A stretch of 64,000 nt of DNA, from NCBI RefSeq assembly GCF_004920405.1, contig NZ_RFLV01000001.1, positions 806,001-870,000 on the forward strand. The letters run 5' to 3'. Source of the stretch: Pseudomonas leptonychotis (GTDB lineage: Bacteria; Pseudomonadota; Gammaproteobacteria; Pseudomonadales; Pseudomonadaceae). A program made the translations under genes and the position numbers. Within the stretch, counting starts at the first letter, position 1. Each line of letters opens with the position of its first letter. This document shows, in pieces, positions 39,512-48,475 of the stretch. The notes beneath the pieces were generated by a model. That model ran no database searches, was not told the origin of the DNA, and was given only the letters and a program-made list of their open reading frames with translations.

Positions 39512-40002
39512 GCCCGCTAAATGAGCTGCTCGCGGCCGTACCGCAGCAAGGCTGTGTGCGCTGGATTGGCGTACGCCCGGCGTCACGGGCCGCAATGATT
39601 GAGCTAGAGGCTGTCGAAGCGCGCCGCGAAGCCGGCCTTACCGGCGACCACTGCCGCCCCGGCCCGCGTAATGCCAGACAAGTCACCCTGATTCAATGGG
39701 AACATTTGGCCGTGGTCAGCGCCCTTATGGGTCGACCTGCTGAGCAACCAATCACCGCACCTGAGCTACGGCGCAATATCGCCATCAGCGGCATCAACCT
39801 GTTCAGCCTTAAGGGCAGGCGCTTTCGTCTTGGCCAAGCAATTCTGGAAACCACCGGCTGGTGCCAGCCCTGCGCGAGGCTCGAAGAGCGCCTTGGCCTC
39901 GGCACCTTCCAAGCCATGCGCGGCCACGGCGGAATTACCGCGCGCGTGCTACAAGGGGGAATTATTCGTCTGAATGATGACCTGCGCGTTGAGCCTTTGT
40001 AA
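39508..40002 (+). CDS. MOSC-domain protein
   Basis: The 164-residue protein is a compact MOSC domain. It has RPASRAAM near the N-terminus, GLTGDHCR, RQVTLIQWEHLAVVSAL, LRRNIAISGINLFSL, the conserved cysteines in TGWCQPCARLE, and GHGGITARVLQGGII. MOSC proteins handle sulfur from the molybdenum cofactor or defend against N-hydroxylated bases (YiiM type). The substrate here is unknown. The GTG start at 39508 overlaps the DUF1780 stop, and no in-frame ATG lies near the N-terminus. Confidence 0.88.
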   Translation: MSPLNELLAAVPQQGCVRWIGVRPASRAAMIELEAVEARREAGLTGDHCRPGPRNARQVTLIQWEHLAVVSALMGRPAEQPITAPELRRNIAISGINLFSLKGRRFRLGQAILETTGWCQPCARLEERLGLGTFQAMRGHGGITARVLQGGIIRLNDDLRVEPL

Positions 40003-40080
40003 GCCGCGCAGCTAGAATGCCCACCACTTCAGCCTGCAATCGTCTCGTCGATTGTTAACCGGCCCTTAATCGAGGCACGC

Positions 40081-40254
40081 ATGTCCAGTCGCCTGAACCC
40101 TGATGATCAAAAACGTGTCGAGCAATACCTAAGCGCTCCACAACATCAGATCGAGCGCCAGCCGTTCAAGCTGTGGCGACTGCTGTTGGTGATATTCATT
40201 GCCGTTATTGGCCTCGGCCTGCTGAGCCGTCTTCTGAGTCGATTGGTGCTATGA
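40081..40254 (+). CDS. DUF3094 small membrane protein
   Basis: This 57-residue protein reads MSSRLNPDDQKRVEQYL at the N-terminus and has one C-terminal membrane helix (about residues 34-52, LLLVIFIAVIGLGLL). It matches the DUF3094 family found beside ndh in Pseudomonas (recalled as PA4537). The family has no known function. The cytoplasmic head has a conserved NPDDQ start. ndh follows after 63 bases. Confidence 0.8.
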   Translation: MSSRLNPDDQKRVEQYLSAPQHQIERQPFKLWRLLLVIFIAVIGLGLLSRLLSRLVL

Positions 40255-40317
40255 GCTGCCTTGCGCTCGCCCACTGCGACTCGCCACCCTTTCTTAAAAG
40301 CCTTATGAGCGTATCTA

Positions 40318-41619
40318 ATGTCTCACACCATCATAATTGTCGGCGGCGGCGCCGGCGGACTGGAGCTTGCTACCCGCCTGGGTAGAACTCTAGGCAAGCG
40401 CGGCCAGGCCAAGATCACCTTGGTCGATGCCAACCTGACCCACATCTGGAAACCACTGCTGCACGAAGTGGCGGCCGGCTCGCTAAACTCCTCCGGTGAC
40501 GAACTGAACTACGTAGCCCAGGCTAAGTGGAATCATTTCGAGTTCCAGCTGGGTCGGATGTGCGACCTAAATCGCGCGGAAAAATGCATCAGCCTCGGCG
40601 CCACCTTCGATGACGACGGCCAGTTGCTAATGCCTGCACGCACACTGAGCTATGACAGCCTGGTCATTGCCGTAGGTAGCACCACGAACGATTTCGGCAC
40701 CGCCGGCGCCGCCGAACACTGCCTGTTTCTCGACACCCGCGAGCAGGCCGAGCGCTTCCATCGCCAGTTGCTCAGCCACTACTTGCGCGCGCATGCCAGC
40801 CAAAGCGAAGCCACCGAGCTGATTGATGTGGCCATCGTCGGCGCCGGTGCCACGGGCGTCGAACTGGCCGCCGAACTGCATCATGCCGCACACGAACTGG
40901 CCGCCTACGGCCTGAACCGAATTAGCCCGGAGAATATGCGCATTACCCTGATCGAGGCCGGCCCGCGCGTACTGCCAGCCCTGCCGGAGCGCATCAGCCA
41001 GCCCGTGCACAAGACGCTGGAGAAACTCGGCGTTACCGTACTGACCGGCGCCGCAGTCAGCCAAGTCACCCGCGAGGCACTGCATACGGCACAAGGTCAG
41101 ATTATCCCAGCAACCCTAAAAGTCTGGGCTGCAGGTATTCGTGCACCCGACTTCCTCAAGGAGCTGGACGGACTGGAAAGCAATCGCATCAACCAGCTGC
41201 AGGTGCGCCTAACCCTGCAAACCACCCGAGATGACAACATTTTTGCATTCGGCGATTGCGCAGCTTGCCCGCAACCCGGCAGCGAAGGACGCAACGTTCC
41301 GCCGCGTGCGCAAGCTGCGCATCAGCAAGCATCCCTACTGGCCAAATCGCTGAAGCAACGCATCGACGGCAAGCCACTCGCCGAATACCGCTACCGCGAT
41401 TACGGCTCGCTGATCTCGCTATCGAGCTTCTCGGCTGTTGGCAACCTGATGGGCAATCTGACTGGCAGTGTCATGCTTGAGGGCTGGCTGGCTAGACTGT
41501 TTTACGTATCGCTCTACCGCATGCATCAGGTGGCGCTGTACGGCATGACCCGCACGCTGCTGATGATGCTGGGAGACCGCATTGGTCGCAGCACCGAGCC
41601 ACGCCTGAAGCTGCATTGA
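40318..41619 (+). CDS. ndh: Type II NADH dehydrogenase (non-proton-pumping)
   Basis: NDH-2 oxidises NADH and reduces quinone at the inner membrane without pumping protons. The 433-residue flavoprotein has the FAD loop GGGAGG (9-14) and the second Rossmann motif VAIVGAGATGVELAAEL (about 171-187). It also has the FAD-ribityl motif FAFGDCA and a C-terminal amphipathic membrane anchor (GSVMLEGWLARLFYVSLYRMHQ). The location matches PA4538 in P. aeruginosa (recalled). A bidirectional terminator follows. Confidence 0.95.
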   Translation: MSHTIIIVGGGAGGLELATRLGRTLGKRGQAKITLVDANLTHIWKPLLHEVAAGSLNSSGDELNYVAQAKWNHFEFQLGRMCDLNRAEKCISLGATFDDDGQLLMPARTLSYDSLVIAVGSTTNDFGTAGAAEHCLFLDTREQAERFHRQLLSHYLRAHASQSEATELIDVAIVGAGATGVELAAELHHAAHELAAYGLNRISPENMRITLIEAGPRVLPALPERISQPVHKTLEKLGVTVLTGAAVSQVTREALHTAQGQIIPATLKVWAAGIRAPDFLKELDGLESNRINQLQVRLTLQTTRDDNIFAFGDCAACPQPGSEGRNVPPRAQAAHQQASLLAKSLKQRIDGKPLAEYRYRDYGSLISLSSFSAVGNLMGNLTGSVMLEGWLARLFYVSLYRMHQVALYGMTRTLLMMLGDRIGRSTEPRLKLH

Positions 41620-41702
41620 GCCACGCGCGGGCAAGGCCAACGCCTTGCCCGCCGGCAGTACGCAGAGAAGACATCTCGCACTTGCATTAAATCGCAGGCA
41701 GT

Positions 41703-41729
41703 AAAAAACCCGCACTAGGCGGGTTTTTT
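41703..41729. terminator. Bidirectional terminator between ndh and tRNA-Lys
   Basis: CCCGC, a 5-base loop and GCGGG are flanked by six A and six T residues. It serves ndh on the plus strand and the tRNA operon on the minus strand. Confidence 0.9.
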
Positions 41730-41749
41730 ACTTTCAAGCTTGCTTGAAA

Positions 41750-41825
41750 TGGTGGGTCGTGTGGGATTCGAACCTACGACCAATTGGTTAAAAGCCAACT
41801 GCTCTACCAACTGAGCTAACGACCC
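41750..41825 (-). tRNA. tRNA-Lys (anticodon TTT)
   Basis: The 76-base minus-strand sequence pairs GGGTCGT with ACGACCC in the acceptor stem, has GTTCGAATC in the T loop and TTT in a seven-base anticodon loop, and encodes CCA. It is the last gene of a three-tRNA operon. Confidence 0.97.
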
Positions 41826-41830
41826 AAAAA

Positions 41831-41907
41831 TGGTCGGGGTAGGGGGATTCGAACTCCCGACATCCTGCTCCCAAAGCAGGCGCGCTACCGGACTGCGCTA
41901 TACCCCG
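41831..41907 (-). tRNA. tRNA-Pro (anticodon TGG)
   Basis: The 77-base minus-strand sequence begins CGGGGTA and ends TACCCCGACCA. The anticodon loop is CTTTGGGAG with TGG, and the T arm is GTTCGAATC. It lies five bases upstream of tRNA-Lys. Confidence 0.97.
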
Positions 41908-41916
41908 ATGAAAGAT

Positions 41917-41992
41917 TGGCTCCGCGACCAGGACTCGAACCTGGGACCCAATGATTAACAGTCATTTGCTCTACCGACTGAGCTATCGCGGA
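41917..41992 (-). tRNA. tRNA-Asn (anticodon GTT)
   Basis: The 76-base minus-strand sequence begins TCCGCGA and ends TCGCGGAGCCA, with the GTT anticodon in CTGTTAATC. It is the promoter-proximal tRNA of the cluster. Confidence 0.97.
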
Positions 41993-42059
41993 ACTACTTG
42001 CTCTCGTTCTCAGCAACTGGATCCGATTTTTAATTCGTTTCCCGTGTCTGAGGCGCGCC

Positions 42060-42087
42060 ATTTTACGGTTTCGCGCACACCTGTCAA
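42060..42087 (-). promoter_or_regulatory. Strong sigma-70 promoter of the tRNA cluster
   Basis: On the minus strand TTGACA (42087-42082) and TAAAAT (42065-42060) are 16 bases apart. They are followed by GGCGCGCC, a GC-rich discriminator typical of stringently controlled stable-RNA promoters. Confidence 0.85.
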
Positions 42088-42204
42088 CCCCCTAAATTGC
42101 TTTTACTACAATGATTTGCAGCTGCGTGACAGGCTGCTATATCTTCCCTATGTCTGTATTCATTGCAGGACGCACCAGCCGTAAGGCTTAAGTCAGGAAA
42201 GTCC

Positions 42205-44556
42205 ATGAGTAACCAGGGCATACCGCCAAACCCACCCAACTCAGCGCAGACCCTTGCCAGCCGTGGTATTCAGCCGCGCTTCGGCGATCTGGTGCAAAGT
42301 TGTCGAAAACTGGTGATGAATCGACTGGCTGAACACCTGACGGGTGTCTTCGCTCAAGTCGACGACACACTCTTTGAGTGCGCCGAAAAAGCCGAAAACA
42401 ATCAGGTGCAAACCCTGTTTTTCGACAACATGCGAGAAATCCGCAGGCAACGCCCGCAGATAGAGCGCAGCTACCACCAGCAGATTGCGCAAAACTTCTC
42501 TGACTTCCTCGACGGCAAACTCATGCCGCCGCCCAGCACCAGCGAACTGGATGCCGAACACATGGCTCTGGTGCAGAACGAGGATTATGAAGAGAGCCTG
42601 CAAGTCACCAATATGGTCAGCCGGGTCAAGGCGCGCTGCGCACAACCGCTATTTGCCCTAGAGCAACGCCTGGCGCTGCTGAATAACGGCCAGAAGCTCG
42701 GCGAGGACATCAACCCCTTCGGCCCGCAAATGATTGCTCAGGCCTTTCGCGATGCCCTAACCCCCTGCCCGTTTCCGCTGCGTATAAAAGTCATCCTTTA
42801 TACGTTGTTCGATACTCACGTGATGCAAAGCCTGGACAACATCTATGCAGCACTCAACCAGCGCCTAATTGATGCGGGCGTGCTGCCTAATCTCAAATAC
42901 ACCGCGCAGCGTAACAATCCACCGGCACAAGCGAAGTCAACGCCTACCACCCCACAGACTGAACCACCGACCGCGGGCAGCACCAGCGACCGAAATTCAC
43001 CCGTCGCTGGGCAAGTTGAGACACAACGACACAGCCCGGGCAGCAGCGACTTGAGTGGCCCGCCTCCCAGCGACCCGCAGGAATTGCTAGGCAACCTGGC
43101 AACCTTATTGGGCGAGCACCGCCAGCGCGACATTGACGCTCCCCTGCTCGGCGGCACCCGCAGCATTGCCAGCTTCACCCCGCGCGAGGCCACCAGCACT
43201 TACAGCGCCTCCGCCCTGCTGGATGCACTCAACCGCATGCAGCAGCAATCAGCCAATGACCTGTCGCAGCGCCTGCATCGCCCACAGCAGGTAGAAGGCC
43301 TCAAAGCGGATCTGCAGCAGCAGCTGGAGGCCCATAGCGAGCTGCCAGGCCAACAAAAGGTTTCCGACCAGGAAGCCGACGTGATTGACCTAGTCGGCAT
43401 GCTGTTCGACTTTATTCTCGACGACGACAACTTACCTGACACCTGCAAGACCACCTTGTCACACCTGCATACGCCCTACCTTAAAGTGGCACTGCAGGAC
43501 AAAGCACTGTTCACCCAGCATCACCACCCTGCCCGCCGCCTGCTCAACGCCATGGCCCAGGCCGGGGTGCTGTATGGCGGTGAGGGCGATGAGCGCGGTT
43601 TACTGGCCAAAATGCAGTGGGTGGTCGAGCGCGTCATCCATGACTTCTTCGGTGACCTGCAACTCTTTGACGGCCTGCTGGACGAATTCAACGAATTCGT
43701 CGCCACCCTCAGGCACAAGGTCGAACTGCGCGAGCGCCGCGCCGTGGAGGCAGCCAAAGGCCGCGATAAGCTGCTAGGCGCCCGCCAGCACGCGGTCGAC
43801 GTCATCGCCAACAGCCTCACCAATCGCCAGCCGCCGAGCATCATTCGCAACTTTCTCGAACTGACCTGGGCCGATGTTCTGGTGTTCGTACTGTTGCGTA
43901 ATGGCGATCAAAGCCCTGAATGGCAACGCGCCAGCGAAGCGGCTGAACAACTGGCCTGGAGTGGCACCCTGCTCGATGAAGCAGACTGCGAGCGCTTGCA
44001 AAAGCTGCGCGTGCCGCTACTTGAGGACCTACGCAAAGGGCTGGAGCTGCTCGGCGGCTACCACGAGGATGGTATCCGCCGCTTGCTCCAAGATCTGGTG
44101 GCCTGCCAGCACGCCGTGCAAGCCAAACAGCCACAGGTAGCCGCCCGCCTCAAGCCGACCCTACCCGAAAGCCCGCTGGCTGCCATGCTCGGTGAAGACG
44201 CCGCACTGACGACCCTCGCTCCGCGCGAGTCAACACTCTCGGCGCGGGCACTGGCACTGGCTAAGGAGCTGGGTCATATCGAGTTCGGCACCTGGTTCGA
44301 GTTCGTCAGTGGCGACCAAGTCCGCACGCTCAAGCTGTCTTGGTTTAGCCCGACCACCCGCAACTACATGTTTGTTGATCAGAGCGGCCAACGCGTGGCA
44401 ATCAAGCCAATCACCCAGCTGGCCACTGAGATGGAACAAGGGCTGGCGCGCATCGTCACCCCTGAACGGGGTGCCCCGCTGGTGGACCGCGCCCTTACCG
44501 CCATTTACCGTGTGCTGCAGCGCTTTACCGGGCGCACGGCTGAGACCCCAGAATAA
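42205..44556 (+). CDS. DUF1631 family protein (second paralog)
   Basis: The 783-residue protein shares the layout of the gene at 26933-29248. Its N-terminal helical block has VDDTLFECAEKAENNQ, FFDNMREIRRQRPQIERSY and NPFGPQMIAQAFRDA. A Pro/Ser/Thr-rich linker (about 225-295) and a central helical part (VIDLVGMLFDFILDDDNLPD) follow. The C-terminal small module is GTWFEFVSGDQVRTLKLSW...NYMFVDQSGQRV. No signal or membrane segment is present. AGGAAA lies 5 bases before the ATG at 42205. A PilZ gene follows after 9 bases, the best clue to function. Confidence 0.85.
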   Translation: MSNQGIPPNPPNSAQTLASRGIQPRFGDLVQSCRKLVMNRLAEHLTGVFAQVDDTLFECAEKAENNQVQTLFFDNMREIRRQRPQIERSYHQQIAQNFSDFLDGKLMPPPSTSELDAEHMALVQNEDYEESLQVTNMVSRVKARCAQPLFALEQRLALLNNGQKLGEDINPFGPQMIAQAFRDALTPCPFPLRIKVILYTLFDTHVMQSLDNIYAALNQRLIDAGVLPNLKYTAQRNNPPAQAKSTPTTPQTEPPTAGSTSDRNSPVAGQVETQRHSPGSSDLSGPPPSDPQELLGNLATLLGEHRQRDIDAPLLGGTRSIASFTPREATSTYSASALLDALNRMQQQSANDLSQRLHRPQQVEGLKADLQQQLEAHSELPGQQKVSDQEADVIDLVGMLFDFILDDDNLPDTCKTTLSHLHTPYLKVALQDKALFTQHHHPARRLLNAMAQAGVLYGGEGDERGLLAKMQWVVERVIHDFFGDLQLFDGLLDEFNEFVATLRHKVELRERRAVEAAKGRDKLLGARQHAVDVIANSLTNRQPPSIIRNFLELTWADVLVFVLLRNGDQSPEWQRASEAAEQLAWSGTLLDEADCERLQKLRVPLLEDLRKGLELLGGYHEDGIRRLLQDLVACQHAVQAKQPQVAARLKPTLPESPLAAMLGEDAALTTLAPRESTLSARALALAKELGHIEFGTWFEFVSGDQVRTLKLSWFSPTTRNYMFVDQSGQRVAIKPITQLATEMEQGLARIVTPERGAPLVDRALTAIYRVLQRFTGRTAETPE

Positions 44557-44565
44557 GGAACTCGT

Positions 44566-44901
44566 ATGGACGACGAACGTCGCCTGCACAGCCGGCACAA
44601 CGCCGAAGTGCAGCTGGAAGTCTTCGATGTGCACTCCGGGCAACGCCTGGGCCGCGTTGTTGACCTTTCCGCCGATGGCTTCATGCTTTTTAGTGACACC
44701 CCCTTGGCAGCCGACGAGCTGGTGGAGTGTCGCCTGGTCAGTGAACAGGCCATTGATGGCGTGTACGAAGTAACGCTTGGCGCAGACTGCTTATGGAGTC
44801 GCCCAGGCGCAGACGGCCAGCACTGCTGGGCAGGTTTCCATATCATTGATCTGGCCGAGGACCAGGCGGTATCGCTGGAAGTCTTACTCAAGCACCTGTA
44901 A
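44566..44901 (+). CDS. Single-domain PilZ protein
   Basis: The 111-residue protein is one PilZ domain. It retains the complete c-di-GMP signature: RxxxR as R6-R10 (RLHSR) and DxSxxG as D33, S35 and G38 (DLSADG). It should therefore bind c-di-GMP, unlike the pilus protein PilZ itself. Its ATG lies 9 bases after the DUF1631 stop behind AAGGAA. The two are almost certainly one operon and probably one signalling output. The target is unknown. Confidence 0.92.
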   Translation: MDDERRLHSRHNAEVQLEVFDVHSGQRLGRVVDLSADGFMLFSDTPLAADELVECRLVSEQAIDGVYEVTLGADCLWSRPGADGQHCWAGFHIIDLAEDQAVSLEVLLKHL

Positions 44902-44912
44902 CGCGCCGCAAT

Positions 44913-44953
44913 AAAAACACCCCGGTCAGTGCGAGCTGAACCGGGGTGTTTTT
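44913..44953. terminator. Bidirectional terminator between the PilZ gene and clpB
   Basis: AAAAACACCCCGGT pairs with ACCGGGGTGTTTTT over 14 bp. The A- and T-runs allow it to end both convergent transcripts. Confidence 0.93.
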
Positions 44954-44983
44954 ATAGTGCGGCCCTAATGTGGCAGCCAGCAC

Positions 44984-47548
44984 CTAGCCAAAAACAATCT
45001 CATCGCCCTCAACCCTACCTGTCACGCTGCTGCCCGGAGCAAATTTGCCCGCTAAAATCAGCTGCGCCAAAGGGTTCTCGATCCAACGCTGCACAGCACG
45101 CTTGAGCGGGCGCGCGCCATAAACCGGGTCGTAGCCCACGGCAATCAACTTATCCAAAGCCTCATCCGTCAGCACCAAACTCAGCTCCCGCTCCGCCAGA
45201 CGCTGACGCAGGCGACTGAGCTGAATTTGTGCAATGCCGGCAATCTGGTCGCGGGCCAGCGGCTCGAAAATCACCACCTCGTCGATACGGTTGATGAACT
45301 CAGGGCGGAAGTGCGTACCCACCGCATCCATCACCGCAGCACGCTGCGCCTCACGATCCCCCACCAGCTCCTGAATCTGCGTAGAACCGAGGTTGGACGT
45401 CATCACGATCACGGTGTTCTTGAAATCCACGGTGCGACCATGACTGTCGGTCAGACGGCCATCTTCCAACACCTGCAGCAGCACATTGAACACATCGGGA
45501 TGCGCCTTCTCCACCTCATCCAGCAAGATCACGGAATAGGGCTTGCGCCTTACGGCCTCGGTCAGATAACCGCCCTCTTCATAGCCGACGTAACCCGGCG
45601 GCGCACCAATCAAGCGCGCCACGGAATGTTTCTCCATAAACTCGGACATATCGATACGCACCAGCGCCTCCTCGGTATCAAAGAGGAATTCGGCCAGCGC
45701 CTTGCACAGCTCGGTCTTACCAACCCCGGTAGGGCCGAGGAAGAGGAACGAGCCACTGGGCCGATTCGGGTCAGACAACCCGGCACGCGAACGCCGCACG
45801 GCATTGGCTACGGCCACCACGGCCTCGTCCTGACCGATGACGCGCTGATGCAGCAAGCCTTCCATTTTCAGCAGTTTGTCGCGCTCACCTTCAAGCATTT
45901 TACTGACCGGAATACCGGTCCACTTCGACACCACTTCGGCGATTTCTTCCTCGGTGACCTTACTGCGCAGCAGCTGATTCTCTTTTTTGCCGTGCTGATC
46001 CACCATTTGCAGGCTGCGCTCCAAGTCCGGAATAACGCCATACTGCAGCTCAGCCATACGATTGAGGTCGCCTTTACGCCGCGCCGCCTCAAGCTCCTGA
46101 CGCGACTGTTCGATCTTCTGCTGAATCTGTGCGGAGCCTTGCACCTCGGCCTTTTCCGACTTCCAGATCTCTTCCAGGTCCGCGTATTCGCGCTCTAAGC
46201 GCGCAATATCCTCGTTGAGTTTGGCCAGACGTTTGATCGCCGCCTCGTCGTCTTCTTTCTTCAGCGCCTGGGCCTCAACCTTGAGCTGAATCAGGCGCCG
46301 CTCGAGACGATCAAGTACCTCAGGCTTGGAGTCGATCTCCATGCGGATGCGGCTGGCCGCCTCATCGATCAAGTCGATGGCTTTGTCCGGCAACTGACGA
46401 TCCGTGATGTAGCGATGCGACAACTTGGCCGCCGCGATGATCGCACCATCGGTGATGGCCACCTTGTGGTGCACCTCATAGCGCTCCTTGAGGCCGCGCA
46501 GGATGGCAATGGTGTCTTCTTCGCTCGGCTCATCAACCAGCACCTTCTGGAAGCGCCGCTCCAGCGCCGCATCCTTTTCGATGTACTGACGATATTCATT
46601 GAGCGTGGTCGCGCCGACACAATGCAACTCACCGCGCGCCAACGATGGCTTGAGCATGTTGCCGGCATCCATCGAGCCCTCACCCTTACCGGCGCCGACC
46701 ATGGTGTGCAGCTCATCAATAAACAGGATGATCCGCCCTTCCTGCTTGCCCAGCTCATTGAGTACCGATTTCAGGCGCTCCTCGAACTCACCGCGAAATT
46801 TGGCTCCGGCAATCAGTGACCCCATATCCAGGGACAGCAAGCGTTTGTCCTTGAGGCCATCCGGTACCTCACCATTGACAATGCGCTGAGCCAGGCCTTC
46901 GGCAATCGCCGTCTTGCCTACGCCCGGCTCGCCGATTAGCACCGGGTTGTTCTTGGTGCGACGCTGCAACACCTGAATGGTGCGGCGAATTTCATCATCT
47001 CGGCCAATCACCGGGTCCAGCTTGCCTTCCTCAGCGCGCTTGGTCAGATCGACGGTGTACTTGTCCAGTGCTTGGCGATTTTCTTCAACGTTAGGGTCAT
47101 TGACGGCATCACCACCGCGCAGGTTGGTGACCGCATTCTCCAGCGCCTTGCGACTAACCCCCTGTCCGAGCAGCAACTTGCCCAGTTTGGTGCTCTCATC
47201 CATGGCGGCCAGCAGCACCAGTTCGCTGGAAATAAATTGATCACCCTTCTGCTGCGACAGGCGGTCGGCTTGATTGAGCAGACGTGCCAAGTCCTGCGAC
47301 AGATTGACGTCGCCGGACGGGTTCTGGATTTTCCCCAGCTGGTCGAGCTCTTGACCCAGGGCCAAACGCAGGTTGCTTACATCAAATCCGACCTGCATCA
47401 GCAGCGGCTTAATTGAGCCGCCCTGCTGCTCGAGCAAAGCCTGCATCAGGTGCAGCGGCTCAATGGCCGCATGATCCAGGCCCACGGCCAACGATTGCGC
47501 ATCGGACAGCGCGAGCTGCAGCTTGCTGGTTAAACGATCAATACGCAT
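44984..47548 (-). CDS. clpB: Disaggregase chaperone ClpB
   Basis: ClpB extracts polypeptides from aggregates together with DnaK. The 854-residue protein has the N-terminal Clp repeat domain, NBD1 with Walker A GEPGVGKT (near 203) and the [14 protein letters not shown] loop, the coiled-coil M domain (about 400-520) and NBD2 with GPTGVGKT. It lacks the ClpP-binding loop. The ATG at 47548 gives [11 protein letters not shown] as in homologues, and GAGGG lies upstream. A sigma-32-type promoter precedes it. Confidence 0.97.
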   Translation of the reverse strand: MRIDRLTSKLQLALSDAQSLAVGLDHAAIEPLHLMQALLEQQGGSIKPLLMQVGFDVSNLRLALGQELDQLGKIQNPSGDVNLSQDLARLLNQADRLSQQKGDQFISSELVLLAAMDESTKLGKLLLGQGVSRKALENAVTNLRGGDAVNDPNVEENRQALDKYTVDLTKRAEEGKLDPVIGRDDEIRRTIQVLQRRTKNNPVLIGEPGVGKTAIAEGLAQRIVNGEVPDGLKDKRLLSLDMGSLIAGAKFRGEFEERLKSVLNELGKQEGRIILFIDELHTMVGAGKGEGSMDAGNMLKPSLARGELHCVGATTLNEYRQYIEKDAALERRFQKVLVDEPSEEDTIAILRGLKERYEVHHKVAITDGAIIAAAKLSHRYITDRQLPDKAIDLIDEAASRIRMEIDSKPEVLDRLERRLIQLKVEAQALKKEDDEAAIKRLAKLNEDIARLEREYADLEEIWKSEKAEVQGSAQIQQKIEQSRQELEAARRKGDLNRMAELQYGVIPDLERSLQMVDQHGKKENQLLRSKVTEEEIAEVVSKWTGIPVSKMLEGERDKLLKMEGLLHQRVIGQDEAVVAVANAVRRSRAGLSDPNRPSGSFLFLGPTGVGKTELCKALAEFLFDTEEALVRIDMSEFMEKHSVARLIGAPPGYVGYEEGGYLTEAVRRKPYSVILLDEVEKAHPDVFNVLLQVLEDGRLTDSHGRTVDFKNTVIVMTSNLGSTQIQELVGDREAQRAAVMDAVGTHFRPEFINRIDEVVIFEPLARDQIAGIAQIQLSRLRQRLAERELSLVLTDEALDKLIAVGYDPVYGARPLKRAVQRWIENPLAQLILAGKFAPGSSVTGRVEGDEIVFG

Positions 47549-47624
47549 AAACAATCAACCCTCATGGTGATGGCAGGCCGGCGCACTGAGTCGCACCCAA
47601 ACAGAGAGCCTGCGGATAAAGAGT

Positions 47625-47652
47625 AGATGAGGACGATTGTGCGGGTTTCAAG
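47625..47652 (-). promoter_or_regulatory. Sigma-32 heat-shock promoter of clpB
   Basis: On the minus strand CTTGAAA (47652-47646), 13 bases, then CCTCATCT (47632-47625) match the CTTGAAA-N13-CCCCATNT consensus with one mismatch. The site is about 75 bases before the clpB ATG. Confidence 0.85.
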
Positions 47653-47722
47653 CCAGGCGGCGTTGATGGAGATCAGTAAAGCGATGCCACAGGCTCATCA
47701 CCGCTGGCCGCGATAGAGACAA

Positions 47723-48448
47723 TCAGTTGCTCAACCAAATCAGGCTGGCAAAGCGTCCGGTTTGTGCCGAGCGGCGGTAAGAGAAAAAGCGCGAGTCATT
47801 GACGGTGCAAAAATCGCCACCGCAGACCGCCTCGACACCACGGGCGGCCAGGCGAATCCGCGCCAGCTGGTAGATATCCGCCATAAATTTGCCTGGGTTA
47901 GCGCCAGGCTGAAATGCCGCCGCCGCGTGCGCATGCTGGCCGACAAAAGCCTCACGCACTTCTGCCCCCACCTCGAAGGCCTGCGGACCAATGGCCGGCC
48001 CCAGCCAGACCAGCACCTGATCCGCCGGCACGGCCAACTTATCCAGCGTGGCCTCCAGCACCCCGCCAGCCAGCCCGCGCCAACCGGCATGCGCTGCCGC
48101 CACACGAGTGCCGGCGCGATCACAGAACAGCACAGGCAAGCAGTCTGCGGTCATGACCGTGCAGGCCATCCCTGGTGTGCTCGTCCAACTGGCGTCAGCC
48201 TCAGGCACCAACGCCGGATTCGCCTCTACCACCGTAACGCCATGCACCTGCTGCAACCAAGCAGGCTTGCAGCCCAGCAGGCTGACCAACCGTTGACGGT
48301 TTTTGGCAACCGCCTGCGGGTCATCACTGACATGCTCGCCCAGATTGCAATTATCGAACGGTGCCAGACTCACGCCACCGGAGCGGGTGGTAACGCAGGT
48401 TCTTACCCTTGCTGGAGCAGGCCATTGCGGCGTTAGCCAGTCGTGCAT
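47723..48448 (-). CDS. pgeF: Peptidoglycan editing factor PgeF (YfiH, DUF152 / multicopper polyphenol oxidase family)
   Basis: PgeF removes mis-incorporated serine from UDP-MurNAc-peptides to keep peptidoglycan composition correct. The 241-residue protein has TTRSGGVS, NLGEHVSDDP, LQQVHGVTV, MTADCLPVLF and AAHAGWRGLAGGV, the His/Cys metal-site motifs of this laccase-like fold. The ATG at 48448 is chosen over a TTG at 48460. It follows rluD closely, and a 14-bp tandem duplication forms the junction. Confidence 0.92.
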   Translation of the reverse strand: MHDWLTPQWPAPARVRTCVTTRSGGVSLAPFDNCNLGEHVSDDPQAVAKNRQRLVSLLGCKPAWLQQVHGVTVVEANPALVPEADASWTSTPGMACTVMTADCLPVLFCDRAGTRVAAAHAGWRGLAGGVLEATLDKLAVPADQVLVWLGPAIGPQAFEVGAEVREAFVGQHAHAAAAFQPGANPGKFMADIYQLARIRLAARGVEAVCGGDFCTVNDSRFFSYRRSAQTGRFASLIWLSN

Positions 48449-48475
48449 CCTGTCACCCAATTCCTGTTACCCAAT
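48448..48475 (-). repeat. 14-bp tandem duplication at the rluD-pgeF junction
   Basis: ATTGGGTAACAGGA (minus strand, 48475-48462) is followed at once by ATTGGGTGACAGGA (48461-48448). The first copy holds the rluD stop TAA and an AGGA sequence. The second runs into the pgeF ATG. Confidence 0.85.

Noticed and set aside
41750..41992. tRNA cluster as an attachment site for an integrated element
   Set aside because: The flanks are ordinary core genes (ndh and DUF1631). No integrase or repeated tRNA 3' fragment is seen nearby.
45227..46198. A 323-codon plus-strand frame inside clpB
   Set aside because: It is antisense to the conserved ClpB M-domain and NBD2, and its His/Leu-rich composition is typical of a shadow frame.
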